A stretch of 35,829 nucleotides of DNA. Origin: an uncultured Prevotellaceae bacterium. GTDB taxonomy: Bacteria > Bacteroidota > Bacteroidia > Bacteroidales > Bacteroidaceae. The DNA lies in contig CAMKTN010000025.1 in NCBI GenBank assembly GCA_946415705.1, positions 1-35,829 on the forward strand. The letters run 5' to 3'. Under the pieces are notes generated by a model. It was not told where the DNA came from and did not search any database. It worked only from the letters and a program-made list of their open reading frames with translations. Shown here piece after piece: positions 13,923-21,868 of the stretch. How positions within the stretch are numbered: position 1 is the first letter of the stretch; every line of letters starts with the position of its first letter. A program made the translations under genes and the position numbers.

Positions 13923-14906
13923 TTAGGACTTTCTGCCGAAGAGGGCGAGGGCTAAGTGGCGCAGGTTTTCCTTGCGCTCGTTGGGAAGTGCCACAGCATC
14001 GAGGTTGACGAAGGCCGCGTCGAAGTATGCCTGGATGCGTTCCTCAGCCAACTGGCGCACGCCGATCTCGTTGTAGAGAGCCGTCACAGCGGCAATCTTC
14101 TCGCGAGCAGCCTCGGGCGTGGCGACCTCGGTGGCAAGCCACTTCTCCAAAGCATCGCGCTGCGTGCTGTTAGCCAGTCGCAGGGCGTTGATGAGCATGA
14201 AGGTCTTCTTTCCTTCGAGGATATCGCCACCGATGTTCTTGCCAAACGTCTTGGGGTCGCCATAGACATCCAGCAGGTCGTCCTGCAGTTGGAACGCAAG
14301 ACCAATATTCTCGCCGAAGCGATACAGGAGGTCTGCATCCGTAGCAGGCGCATCAGCCTGGAGGGCACCTAACTTCAAGGCACAGGCCAAGAGGACGGAG
14401 GTCTTCAAGCGGATCATCTCAATATACTCCTCCTCGCGCACATCCATGCGACTCTCGAAGTCCATATCATACTGCTGCCCTTCACCAATCTCCAAAGCCG
14501 TCGTCGTGAACAGGTCCAGGACCGCCTTCAGGTGGTCGGCACTCGCCTGCCCCATCAGCTGATAGGCCAGCACGAGCATGGCATCGCCTGAGAGGATGGC
14601 GGTGTTCTCATCCCACACCTTATGCACCGTGGGCTTACCACGACGCATGTCGGCCTTGTCCATGACATCGTCATGCAGGAGCGTATAGTTGTGGTACATC
14701 TCCAGTCCCAAAGCTGTGGGGAGTACACGCTCCATATCATCGCGATAGAGTTGGTATGCCATCAGCAGCAAGACCGGGCGGATTCGCTTCCCGCCCAATG
14801 AGAGTTCATATTTCACAGGTGTATATAGCCCCTCCGGCTGACGGTCCAGGGGAAGGTTGGCCAGCGCCTGATTAAAGAAGTCGAGGGTCTCTTGAAAGGT
14901 CTTCAT
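13923..14906 (-). CDS. Polyprenyl diphosphate synthase (farnesyl/geranylgeranyl type)
   Basis: Trans-prenyltransferase that chains isopentenyl diphosphate onto an allylic primer, feeding quinone or undecaprenyl precursors. The first aspartate-rich motif is LLHDDVMDKADMRRG (D79, D80, D83), flanked by GGKRIRPVL; the second is FQLQDDLLDVYGD. Between the fifth-before-motif positions are H/Y residues (MYHNYTLLHDD), typical of short-chain enzymes. 327 residues is normal. It lies between tonB (upstream, separated by a terminator) and tatD (downstream, separated by a repeat array). Product chain length cannot be fixed from the sequence alone; FPP/GGPP is likely. The window also contains ispH, which makes its substrates. 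Confidence 0.9.
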   Translation of the reverse strand: MKTFQETLDFFNQALANLPLDRQPEGLYTPVKYELSLGGKRIRPVLLLMAYQLYRDDMERVLPTALGLEMYHNYTLLHDDVMDKADMRRGKPTVHKVWDENTAILSGDAMLVLAYQLMGQASADHLKAVLDLFTTTALEIGEGQQYDMDFESRMDVREEEYIEMIRLKTSVLLACALKLGALQADAPATDADLLYRFGENIGLAFQLQDDLLDVYGDPKTFGKNIGGDILEGKKTFMLINALRLANSTQRDALEKWLATEVATPEAAREKIAAVTALYNEIGVRQLAEERIQAYFDAAFVNLDAVALPNERKENLRHLALALFGRKS

Positions 14907-14946
14907 AGGTCCTGTAAATGATTTTTATTCCTTGATTGACTGAAAA

Positions 14947-14976
14947 AGAGGCTCCGCTTCTTTAGGCGCAGCCTCT
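14947..14976 (-). terminator. Intrinsic terminator after tonB
   Basis: Arms 14976-14966 and 14957-14947 (agaggctgcgc pairing with one mismatch) followed on the minus strand by a T-run (TTTTT). Located 26 bp past the tonB stop and 40 bp before the prenyl synthase start. Confidence 0.7.
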
Positions 14977-15001
14977 TTATATTATATATAATAAGGTGTA
15001 A

Positions 15002-15715
15002 TTATTGCAGACGGAACATGACGGGCAAGTTGAAGCGCGAACGTACGGGCTTGTTACCCTGACGGGCGGGCTTCCACTTCGGCATCTCCTTGACCACGCG
15101 CTCAGCTTCCTTCGAGAGGGAGGGATCCGGAGAACGCAGCACCTTCACATCCACGATAGAACCGTCCTTGTTCACCACGAACTGTACGAACACACGGCCT
15201 TGGATACCCTGTTCCTGAGCAATTGCCGGGTACTTGATATGCTTGGCAAGCCAGTCATAGCAAGCCTGGTCGCCACCGGGGAACATGGCGTTCTCCTCTA
15301 CGACCTCGAAGATGCGGTCATCATCGCCCTCTTCACGCACAGGACCTACAGGAGCTGCTACGACAGCCGTGGGAGCACCAGTACCTGTCACGGTGGAAAT
15401 GGCCTGGTTGACTTCCTCAGAGGTCTGCACCTCTTCCTCGGCCAGCTCCGTCTCATCGTCCACGATGTTCAGGATCTCAGCCACCTTGGGAGCTGCTGCG
15501 GGCGGGGGAGCCATCTGTTCCTTCTGCGTTGTGATAGGAATCATGTCCTCCTCGAACGCACTCTCATAGATGGGTTCCAATTCTTCATACTTGATTTCAC
15601 GGGTCGTGTACTCGAAAGCCACGAACATCACTGCGAGCGTCAGGACATAACCAAGCAGGAGGCTGGTGCCACGCTGGCCACGCAGTTCGTCAGTCATTGA
15701 TTTAATTTCTTCCAT
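15002..15715 (-). CDS. tonB: Energy transducer TonB
   Basis: Links the ExbB-ExbD motor in the inner membrane to outer-membrane TonB-dependent transporters. One N-terminal helix at residues about 18-37 (TSLLLGYVLTLAVMFVAFEY), a variable acidic/proline spacer (residues 60-145), and a C-terminal TonB_C domain (about 155-237) with KYPAIAQEQGIQGRVFVQFVV, KDGSIVDVKVLRS and LPVMFRLQ. The helix lacks the classical SHLS-type histidine, as in many Bacteroidota TonBs. It is on the same strand as, but 2.1 kb from, the exbB operon. Candidate -7 boxes lie at 15749-15742 (TACCTTTG) and 15786-15779 (TACTTTTG). Confidence 0.92.
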   Translation of the reverse strand: MEEIKSMTDELRGQRGTSLLLGYVLTLAVMFVAFEYTTREIKYEELEPIYESAFEEDMIPITTQKEQMAPPPAAAPKVAEILNIVDDETELAEEEVQTSEEVNQAISTVTGTGAPTAVVAAPVGPVREEGDDDRIFEVVEENAMFPGGDQACYDWLAKHIKYPAIAQEQGIQGRVFVQFVVNKDGSIVDVKVLRSPDPSLSKEAERVVKEMPKWKPARQGNKPVRSRFNLPVMFRLQ

Positions 15716-15741
15716 AGGGATTATTGAGCTTTATCTAATTT

Positions 15742-15786
15742 CAAAGGTAAATGGACACAATTCACGTGTCACGCGCCACAAAAGTA
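15742..15786 (-). promoter_or_regulatory. Two candidate -7 boxes for tonB
   Basis: TACCTTTG at 15749-15742 and TACTTTTG at 15786-15779, both matching TAnnTTTG on the minus strand, giving leaders of about 20 and 57 nt. The remaining gap to porQ (15716-15938) is A/T-rich without a gene. Confidence 0.4.
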
Positions 15787-15914
15787 GGACATTTTTTTGA
15801 TACATGAATTCCTTTCGGGCATTTTTTTCGCTTCAAGTGGCTTTTTTTATTAAAAAACGGGGTCTTTACACCCTAAAATGGGGTTTCTTTACGTTATATA
15901 AAGGAAATAATGCG

Positions 15915-15922
15915 TAACTTTG
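15915..15922 (+). promoter_or_regulatory. -7 promoter box for porQ
   Basis: TAACTTTG matches TAnnTTTG; predicted start of transcription near 15929, 10 nt before the ATG at 15939, so a very short leader. No clear -33 element. Confidence 0.45.
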
Positions 15923-15938
15923 TACGCAAAACCAAGAC

Positions 15939-16922
15939 ATGAGCATCAAAAAAATATTGATCGTGCTACTTTGTGCCTGCGGATGGTCCTCTGCGGGGGC
16001 ACAAAACGAGAGTTCGTCGGTGTTTCATTTCCTGAAACTTCCGACGTCTGCTCATGCCATGGCACTGGGTGGCACCAATGTCTCCATTCCCGATGATGAC
16101 GCCTCGCTATTGTTCCAGAATCCGGCACTCATGGCCAACGTGAGCGACAGGAGCATCAACCTCAGCTTCTTCACCTATATGCAAGGATGCAAGGCGGGTA
16201 ATGCCTCGTGGGTGATGTCCCACGGCGAACGCGGTTCCTGGGGCGTCGGCGCGCAGTTCCTGGGCTACGGTTCCATGCGGGAATTCTCAGCCGAAGAGGT
16301 GGAACTGGGAACCTATTCAGCCTTAGACATGGCCATCAGCGGTGGCTACACCTATGCACTCACGGAACACCTCTCGGGAGGCGTCACGGGCAAGTTCATC
16401 TATTCTAAATACGGCAGCTATTCCGCCATCGGATTAGCGGCAGACCTGGGCGTGAACTATTGGAACGATGACATCGGCCTGTATATCTCTGCTGTGGCAG
16501 CCAACCTGGGCGGACAGGTGAAAGCTTTTGGCGACCATCATGAACGTTTACCCTTCGATCTGCGCATCGGCTTTACCCAGCAGCTGGCCAAAGCTCCTAT
16601 TCGCATCTCCATCTCGTTTGTCGATCTGTCACGCTGGCGTACCACAGACTACTATACGGCTGGCGAGGAGCTCTCCGTGGGGCGCATCTTCACCAACCAC
16701 CTCATCTTGGGATTGGACATCACCCCCATGGACCTCTTCTACATCTCGGCGGGTTACAACTTCCGTCGCGCATACGAGCTGAAAGCGGCAGGCAGCAGCC
16801 ATGCCGCCGGTTTAACGTTGGGAGCAGGCATCAATGTGAAGAAGTTCAGCCTCGGTCTTTCCTACGCCAAGTACCATGTGTCCATGCCAGCTTTCATGAT
16901 TACGGCACAATACCATTTGTAA
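15939..16922 (+). CDS. porQ: Type IX secretion system protein PorQ
   Basis: Outer-membrane beta-barrel protein of the PorV/PorQ group, required by the Bacteroidota type IX secretion system as part of the attachment complex. A signal peptide covers residues 1-21 (cut at GAQ-NES). The N-terminal FHFLKLPTSAHAMALGGTNVSIPDDDASLLFQNPALM segment is diagnostic, and the rest alternates polar/aromatic strands ending in a terminal barrel strand (MITAQYHL). 327 residues is typical. Its neighbours cmk and ispH are the same as in other Bacteroidales. The C10 protease at 28687 is a plausible client, because it carries a Prevotella-type C-terminal segment. Confidence 0.88.
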   Translation: MSIKKILIVLLCACGWSSAGAQNESSSVFHFLKLPTSAHAMALGGTNVSIPDDDASLLFQNPALMANVSDRSINLSFFTYMQGCKAGNASWVMSHGERGSWGVGAQFLGYGSMREFSAEEVELGTYSALDMAISGGYTYALTEHLSGGVTGKFIYSKYGSYSAIGLAADLGVNYWNDDIGLYISAVAANLGGQVKAFGDHHERLPFDLRIGFTQQLAKAPIRISISFVDLSRWRTTDYYTAGEELSVGRIFTNHLILGLDITPMDLFYISAGYNFRRAYELKAAGSSHAAGLTLGAGINVKKFSLGLSYAKYHVSMPAFMITAQYHL

Positions 16923-16930
16923 AGTTTAAA

Positions 16931-17010
16931 GAGTTCAAGAGTTCAAGAGTTCAAGAGTTCAAGAGTTCAAAAGTTCAAGAGTTCAAAAGTTCAAGAGTTC
17001 AAGAGTTCAA
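16931..17010. repeat. GAGTTCAA octamer array, ten copies, in front of cmk
   Basis: Ten consecutive 8-bp units, eight gagttcaa and two aagttcaa, ending 3 bp before the cmk ATG and beginning 8 bp after the porQ stop. This is the cleanest array in the window and a good candidate for slipped-strand copy-number change. Confidence 0.95.
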
Positions 17011-17013
17011 GAT

Positions 17014-17721
17014 ATGAAAAAGATAACGATTGCCATTGACGGCCACAGCTCGTGCGGAAAGAGCACGATGGCCAAGGACTTAGCCCGTGAGATTGGCTAT
17101 ATCTACATCGACAGCGGCGCCATGTATCGCTGCTGCACCCTCTTCTGCCTCCAACAGGGCCTCATCAATGCGGATGGCACCATCCAGGCCGACGAGCTGG
17201 AACGTCGCATGTCCGAAATACACGTATCCTTCCAGTTGAATACTGAGACGGGGCGCCCTGATGCTTACCTGAACGGTATCTGTGTGGAACGTGATATTCG
17301 CACGATGGAAGTCTCCTCGCACGTTAGCCCCGTGGCAGCCCTGCCTTTCGTGCGTGCAGCGATGACTGCCCAGCAGCAGGCGATGGGACGCGAAGGCGGC
17401 ATCGTGATGGATGGTCGGGACATCGGCACGGCCGTGTTCCCCCATGCGGAGCTGAAGATCTTCGTCACTGCTTCCGACGAGATTCGTGCACAGCGTCGCT
17501 ACGATGAATTGGTGGTGAAAGGGGAACACCCCGACTTCAATGCCGTCCTTGAGAACCTGCGTGAACGCGACCGCATCGACTCCACGCGCGCCGTAGCTCC
17601 CCTGCGTCAGGCGCCCGATGCCCTCGTCCTGGACAACAGCCACCTCACCATTCCAGAACAGAAGCAGTGGCTGATAGAAAGGTTTAAGGAAAAGACCCTC
17701 CCCCCTACCCCTCCCTTGTAG
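17014..17721 (+). CDS. cmk: Cytidylate kinase
   Basis: Phosphorylates CMP and dCMP with ATP. P-loop [11 protein letters not shown] is at residues 9-19, the CMP-binding DSGAMYR at 32-38, and [19 protein letters not shown] is the conserved central block; lid arginines appear in [15 protein letters not shown]. The last eight or so residues (KTLPPTPPL) do not belong to the family and are encoded by the left arm of the inverted-repeat element at 17693-17831, where the new stop is also located. The native end was probably near ERFKEK. Second gene of the porQ-cmk-ispH run. Confidence 0.95.
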   Translation: MKKITIAIDGHSSCGKSTMAKDLAREIGYIYIDSGAMYRCCTLFCLQQGLINADGTIQADELERRMSEIHVSFQLNTETGRPDAYLNGICVERDIRTMEVSSHVSPVAALPFVRAAMTAQQQAMGREGGIVMDGRDIGTAVFPHAELKIFVTASDEIRAQRRYDELVVKGEHPDFNAVLENLRERDRIDSTRAVAPLRQAPDALVLDNSHLTIPEQKQWLIERFKEKTLPPTPPL

Positions 17722-17831
17722 GGCGGGGAGTAATTACCTGACAAGATTTATTTTTATCAATGAACAGCAAGGAGCAAGTAGCAATAGTGTCCACTCCCCT
17801 CCCTACAAGGGAGGGGCAGGGAGGTGGGTCT
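17693..17831. repeat. 139-bp C-rich inverted-repeat element joining cmk and ispH
   Basis: Arms 17693-17731 and 17793-17831 are reverse complements at 35 of 39 positions and each folds on itself (for example ccctccc-ttgta-ggg). The 61-bp centre is A/T-rich and holds the ispH start codon (17760). After each left arm the phrase ggggagta..tacct is shared with the thyA-folA element at 5806-5964. Confidence 0.85.
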
Positions 17832-18740
17832 ATTGAAATTGACACCGGTTCAGGTTTTTGCTTTGGTGTGACACGCGCCATCGGCAAGGCAGAGGAGGAG
17901 TTGCAGAACGGGAAAGCTCTCTACTGCCTTGGTGACATCGTGCATAACGACCGTGAGGTAGAACGCCTGCAGGCTGCAGGGCTCATCACCATCGACCACG
18001 AGCAGTTTGCCACCCTGCAGGATGCCAATGTGCTGCTGCGCGCACACGGCGAACCGCCCTCCACCTACGAACAGGCGCAACGCAATCATATCCATCTCAT
18101 CGACGCCACCTGCCCTGTGGTCCTGCACCTGCAAGAGCGAATCAAGCGCGAGTACGATGCAGACCCGCTCCACCAGAAACAAATTGTCATCTTCGGTAAG
18201 CGCGGCCATGCTGAGGTCTTGGGGCTGGTTGGGCAGACTGAAGGCACGGCCATTGTCATTGAAACACCCGAGGAAGCCACACGCCTTGACTTCCAACGGG
18301 ACATCGCACTATACAGTCAAACCACAAAATCGCTGGAAGGTTTCCGGCAAGTGGTGGAGTACATCCAACAACACATCAAGCCTTCGGCTACGTTTACGTA
18401 CTACGACACCATCTGCCGCCAGGTTGCCAACCGCATTCCCCACATTCGCGAATTTGCCATGCAGCATGACATCGTACTCTTCGTGTGTGGACACAAGAGC
18501 AGCAATGGACACGCGCTTTTTCAAGAATGCTCGCGCGCGAACGCGCGTTCCTTTATGATTGAGCACCCCTCAGAGATTACTCAGCACAGAGAACTCATTG
18601 ATTTACTCCATGCGTTAGCCTCCCATGAGGACACGCATCCCCTTTCCATCGGCATCTGCGGAGCGACCTCCACGCCCAAATGGCTGATGGGTTCCTGTAA
18701 GACCGAGGTGGAAAAGCTGCTTGCCGCGCCTAATACTTAA
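17760..18740 (+). CDS. ispH: 4-hydroxy-3-methylbut-2-enyl diphosphate reductase
   Basis: Last step of the MEP pathway: a [4Fe-4S] enzyme making IPP and DMAPP. The three cluster cysteines are visible in GFCFGVTRAI (C34), DATCPVV and YDTICRQ; other conserved blocks are YSQTTKS, CGHKSSNG and CGATSTPKWLM. Residues about 11-23 (STPLPTREGQGGG) are foreign to the family and come from the right arm of the element at 17693-17831; the start codon lies in its centre. The real domain begins at IEIDTGSGFCFG. The 3' end overlaps the convergent nucleoside kinase gene by 11 bp. Confidence 0.94.
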   Translation: MNSKEQVAIVSTPLPTREGQGGGSIEIDTGSGFCFGVTRAIGKAEEELQNGKALYCLGDIVHNDREVERLQAAGLITIDHEQFATLQDANVLLRAHGEPPSTYEQAQRNHIHLIDATCPVVLHLQERIKREYDADPLHQKQIVIFGKRGHAEVLGLVGQTEGTAIVIETPEEATRLDFQRDIALYSQTTKSLEGFRQVVEYIQQHIKPSATFTYYDTICRQVANRIPHIREFAMQHDIVLFVCGHKSSNGHALFQECSRANARSFMIEHPSEITQHRELIDLLHALASHEDTHPLSIGICGATSTPKWLMGSCKTEVEKLLAAPNT

Positions 18741-20409
18741 ATACCGATCCACCGACGAACTCACGCATAATGGACGTGGGGGGAATCTCCTTGTCAGAGA
18801 TGGGAATAAAGTAGTGAATGAATTTCACGAGACGATGGGCTTCGCTGTACTCAGGACAGTTGCGAGGCACTGAAGCTAATATGATCTCCGCATGGGTGCG
18901 CAACACCGCAAATTCGATATTCAACGCCGAGTTAAACATTACGTCGGCATTCTCCTGGAAAGGAAGGATCCATTTCTCCTCAGCATCGCAGACATTCTTC
19001 CAATGACTGATGGTTTCCTGGGCTGAAAACGCTCCTTTGTTATAGTCGCGAATGATACGGCGCAACAGACGATTGTCCTGCGTGGGAATCCAATTGTGAT
19101 CATCAAGGGATATATTGGTGAGCGCAGAGACAAAGATCTTGAACTTCATCGCATCGGGGATTCGTTCCGTGAGCATCGGGTTCAACGCATGAATTCCCTC
19201 GATAATCAGGACGCTGTCGTTCTGTAATTTCAGTCGCTTCCCATTATACTCCCGTTTGCCGGTCGTGAAATTGTATTCCGGAACCTCTACACGCTCCCCT
19301 GCCATGAGACGCGTGAGATGGTCCTCCAACAGGTCGCAATCGACGGCCTTGATATTGTCAAAATCATAGGATCCATCGGGTAAAAGAGGGGTATCTACGC
19401 GATTCACAAAATAGTCGTCCGTGGAGAATGACAAGGGTCGTAGGCCACAAGCCAGCAGCTGAATGCACAAACGCTTGCAGAAGGTGGTCTTACCAGAACT
19501 GGAAGGTCCTGTGATGAGGACGAGACGGATGGGATGCTCAGGATCGTGGAAGCGTGCGTCTATCTCCTCGGCAATCTTCACAATCTTCTTCTCTTGCAAA
19601 GCCTCACTGACCTGTATGAGCTCGGAAGCGTGTCCCTTGAGGATGGCTTTGTTGACATCGCCCGCGTTGGAATGGCGCATAATGATGTCCCAGTGCACCT
19701 TTTCAGCAAACATTGCATAGGTCTTCGGCTGATCCATCTTGGGTGCAAGACGATTGGCGTTATTCCTGTCTGGCACGCGCAGGAGGAGACCATCTTGGTA
19801 ATGCTCCAGCCCCCACACCTTCAGATACCCTGCCGACGGCACCAGCGGACCATAATAGTAATCCACCGTGTCACCCAGCATATAATAGTCAGAATAGCTC
19901 TGTCCGCTGGTTTCCAACAGCTTCACCTTATCGGCAAAACCGCGTTCACGGAAGATGCGAAGGGCCTCTTCCGTCGTGGCCTCGAAGCGGTGGAAGGGTT
20001 CATCCTGTTGAATGATCTCCTGCATCCGCTGGCGAATACGCTGCACATCCTCGTCGGTGAGTGGGTCTGCCTCACGTTTCTTGAAATTACAATAGTAACC
20101 GCGCGAAAGCGGATGTTCTATGAAGAGCTTGCTTCCGGGGAAGACATCGCACGTAGCCTTGTAAAGCACGAAGCACAACGAGCGGACATAGACCCGATGG
20201 CCTGAACCCGTACACGCGTCCAGGAACTCCACATCACGATTCTGATACAAGCGGAACTTCAGTCCCTGCGAGGCGTTATTCACTTTTGCCGACACCACAG
20301 GAAATGGCATCTGCAGCTCATCGGCAAATTCACGATAGGCATCCAACAAGGAGGTCCCTTCGGGGAAACTCTTCGTGACATTGTTGTTCTTGCAGCGAAT
20401 CTGAAGCAT
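18730..20409 (-). CDS. Nucleoside kinase with TGS-like N-terminus and uridine kinase domain
   Basis: A 559-residue fusion common in Bacteroidota. Residues 1-70 resemble a TGS/ubiquitin-like domain; 70-260 resemble the second-additional domain of threonyl-tRNA synthetase (YYCNFKKREADPLTDEDVQRI); the C-terminal half is a phosphoribulokinase/uridine kinase domain with Walker A GPSSSGKTTFCKR (about 299-311), STDDYFVNR, DFDNIKAVD and LIIEGIHALNP. It presumably phosphorylates uridine or a related nucleoside; the ThrRS-like part lacks a synthetase core. A TACCTTTG box lies at 20443-20436. Substrate is inferred from the domain only. Confidence 0.85.
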   Translation of the reverse strand: MLQIRCKNNNVTKSFPEGTSLLDAYREFADELQMPFPVVSAKVNNASQGLKFRLYQNRDVEFLDACTGSGHRVYVRSLCFVLYKATCDVFPGSKLFIEHPLSRGYYCNFKKREADPLTDEDVQRIRQRMQEIIQQDEPFHRFEATTEEALRIFRERGFADKVKLLETSGQSYSDYYMLGDTVDYYYGPLVPSAGYLKVWGLEHYQDGLLLRVPDRNNANRLAPKMDQPKTYAMFAEKVHWDIIMRHSNAGDVNKAILKGHASELIQVSEALQEKKIVKIAEEIDARFHDPEHPIRLVLITGPSSSGKTTFCKRLCIQLLACGLRPLSFSTDDYFVNRVDTPLLPDGSYDFDNIKAVDCDLLEDHLTRLMAGERVEVPEYNFTTGKREYNGKRLKLQNDSVLIIEGIHALNPMLTERIPDAMKFKIFVSALTNISLDDHNWIPTQDNRLLRRIIRDYNKGAFSAQETISHWKNVCDAEEKWILPFQENADVMFNSALNIEFAVLRTHAEIILASVPRNCPEYSEAHRLVKFIHYFIPISDKEIPPTSIMREFVGGSVFKY

Positions 20410-20435
20410 AGGGCATATCGGTCATTAGAATGGCG

Positions 20436-20443
20436 CAAAGGTA
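20436..20443 (-). promoter_or_regulatory. -7 promoter box for the nucleoside kinase gene
   Basis: TACCTTTG on the minus strand; predicted leader about 20 nt. A short repeat-like phrase (aagtttaaagttta) follows at 20450-20463. Confidence 0.5.
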
Positions 20444-20538
20444 AGGAAAAGTTTAAAGTTTATCGTCTAAAGTCCTAGTTTTTTGGTACCAGAATAGAAA
20501 GTTTGTCATATTTCGGCTTCTTTTTGATAGATTTTCTA

Positions 20539-20546
20539 TATCTTTG
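20539..20546 (+). promoter_or_regulatory. -7 promoter box for mtnN-luxS
   Basis: TATCTTTG, exact TAnnTTTG; transcription would start near 20553, 38 nt before the ATG. No good -33 match. Confidence 0.5.
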
Positions 20547-20590
20547 CCGCATCTAAACGTTCATTTTCTCACGAAACACATGATAAGAAC

Positions 20591-21298
20591 ATGAAAATTG
20601 GTATTCTCTCCGCCATGACAAAAGAGCATGAGCAGCTCACGTCCCTGCTCACCGACGCCCACACCGAACAGGAAGGGCGCTACACATTCGTCTGCGGACA
20701 ATTGGGGGCGAACACGCTCATCCTCATGTCATGCGGTATTGGAAAGGTCAATGCTGCCGTAGGTGCCACCACATTGATTCATCGCTACCAACCCGACTGC
20801 GTCATCTCTACGGGGTGTGCCGGCGGCATCGATGACAGTTTGGAGGTGATGGACGTTGTGGTAAGCACAGAGATCACCTACCACGATGTCAGCATCCCTG
20901 GCTGCGAGCACGGTCAGATACAAGGCCTACCTGCCCGTTTCCGTGCGGAGCAGGAGCTGGTGGAAATCGCACAGAAGACACATCATAAAGTTCGTCCCGG
21001 GCTCATCTGCTCCGGTGACCAATTCATCAGTAACCGCGAACAGCTCAACGTCATCAAGGCACAGTTCCCCGAGGCGTTGGCCGTGGATATGGAGAGCGCT
21101 GCCATCGCGCAGACGTGCTTCCTGCACTCCGTGCCTTTCGTAAGCTTCCGCATCCTCAGCGACACCCCCGGAGCCGACAAGCACCTGGAACAGTACTTTA
21201 ACTTCTGGGACGAGATGGCAGATCGCTCGTTTGACACCACCCGTCAGTTCCTCAGCGCACTGCCCGAACGCTTCACGATGCTGCCCTTTGAGGAATAG
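20591..21298 (+). CDS. mtnN: 5'-methylthioadenosine/S-adenosylhomocysteine nucleosidase
   Basis: Removes adenine from S-adenosylhomocysteine and methylthioadenosine. Family marks: MKIGILSAMTKEHEQL with the catalytic-water glutamate E12, STGCAGGIDDSLEVMDVVVS, GDQFISN, VDMESAAIAQ, and the catalytic aspartate in ILSDTPGADKH. 235 residues is standard. It is followed after 38 bp by luxS, so the two steps from SAH to homocysteine and DPD (the AI-2 precursor) are encoded together. Confidence 0.95.
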   Translation: MKIGILSAMTKEHEQLTSLLTDAHTEQEGRYTFVCGQLGANTLILMSCGIGKVNAAVGATTLIHRYQPDCVISTGCAGGIDDSLEVMDVVVSTEITYHDVSIPGCEHGQIQGLPARFRAEQELVEIAQKTHHKVRPGLICSGDQFISNREQLNVIKAQFPEALAVDMESAAIAQTCFLHSVPFVSFRILSDTPGADKHLEQYFNFWDEMADRSFDTTRQFLSALPERFTMLPFEE

Positions 21299-21336
21299 AA
21301 CGACGAATCATATCAATCATTACGAATAGAATCAAG

Positions 21337-21831
21337 ATGGAAGTTATACAGAGTTTTACCATTGACCACACCCAACTGAAACCCGGCATCTATGTATCAA
21401 GACGAGACAAGGGTTTCACCACGTATGACCTTCGTATCACGGAGCCCAACAAGGAGCCCGCTGTTGCCCCTGCGGCCCTTCATAGTATAGAACATCTGAT
21501 GGCCACATGGTTCCGTAATTCATCCGTCAAAGACGATGTGGTGTATGTCGGCCCTATGGGTTGCCTGACAGGCATGTATATCGTGATGACGGGTGAGTAT
21601 TCCATTCAGGATATGAGAGCGCTGACCATCCAGTGCTTAGAGTGGATACTCACGCAGGAGGAAGTACCCGCTACCACTCCCGAGACATGTGGGAATTATC
21701 TGCTTCACGATCTGCCTATGTGCAAATGGGAATGCCAGCGCTACCTCAACCGTCTGAAAAATGATTTCCATTGCGAATACAACAAGCTTCAGGTAACCTT
21801 GGAAGACGGAAAGGTCTTTGCCGATGCGTGA
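21337..21831 (+). CDS. luxS: S-ribosylhomocysteine lyase (AI-2 synthesis)
   Basis: Splits S-ribosylhomocysteine into homocysteine and DPD, which cyclises to autoinducer-2. Metal ligands are H49 and H53 in HSIEHLMAT and C118 in ETCGNYLLHDL; the catalytic cysteine is C76 in GPMGCLTGMY. 164 residues is normal. Operon partner of mtnN. Whether AI-2 is used for signalling or only as a by-product cannot be told; no LuxQ/LsrB gene is in view. Confidence 0.96.
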   Translation: MEVIQSFTIDHTQLKPGIYVSRRDKGFTTYDLRITEPNKEPAVAPAALHSIEHLMATWFRNSSVKDDVVYVGPMGCLTGMYIVMTGEYSIQDMRALTIQCLEWILTQEEVPATTPETCGNYLLHDLPMCKWECQRYLNRLKNDFHCEYNKLQVTLEDGKVFADA

Positions 21832-21833
21832 TT

Positions 21834-21868
21834 ATTAGAGATTAAAGATTAGAGATTAGAGATTAAAG
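21834..21868. repeat. ATTARAG heptamer array abutting the alanine symporter start
   Basis: Five 7-bp units (attagag, attaaag, attagag, attagag, attaaag) fill the space between the luxS stop and the ATG at 21869. The reverse-complement heptamer forms the longer array at 23208-23298 after the gene. Confidence 0.9.

Noticed and set aside
16931..17010. Binding-site array for a regulator of cmk
   Set aside because: The octamers also occur reversed after rsmD between two stop codons, where regulation of initiation makes no sense; a dispersed repeat family is the simpler reading, although an effect on translation remains possible.
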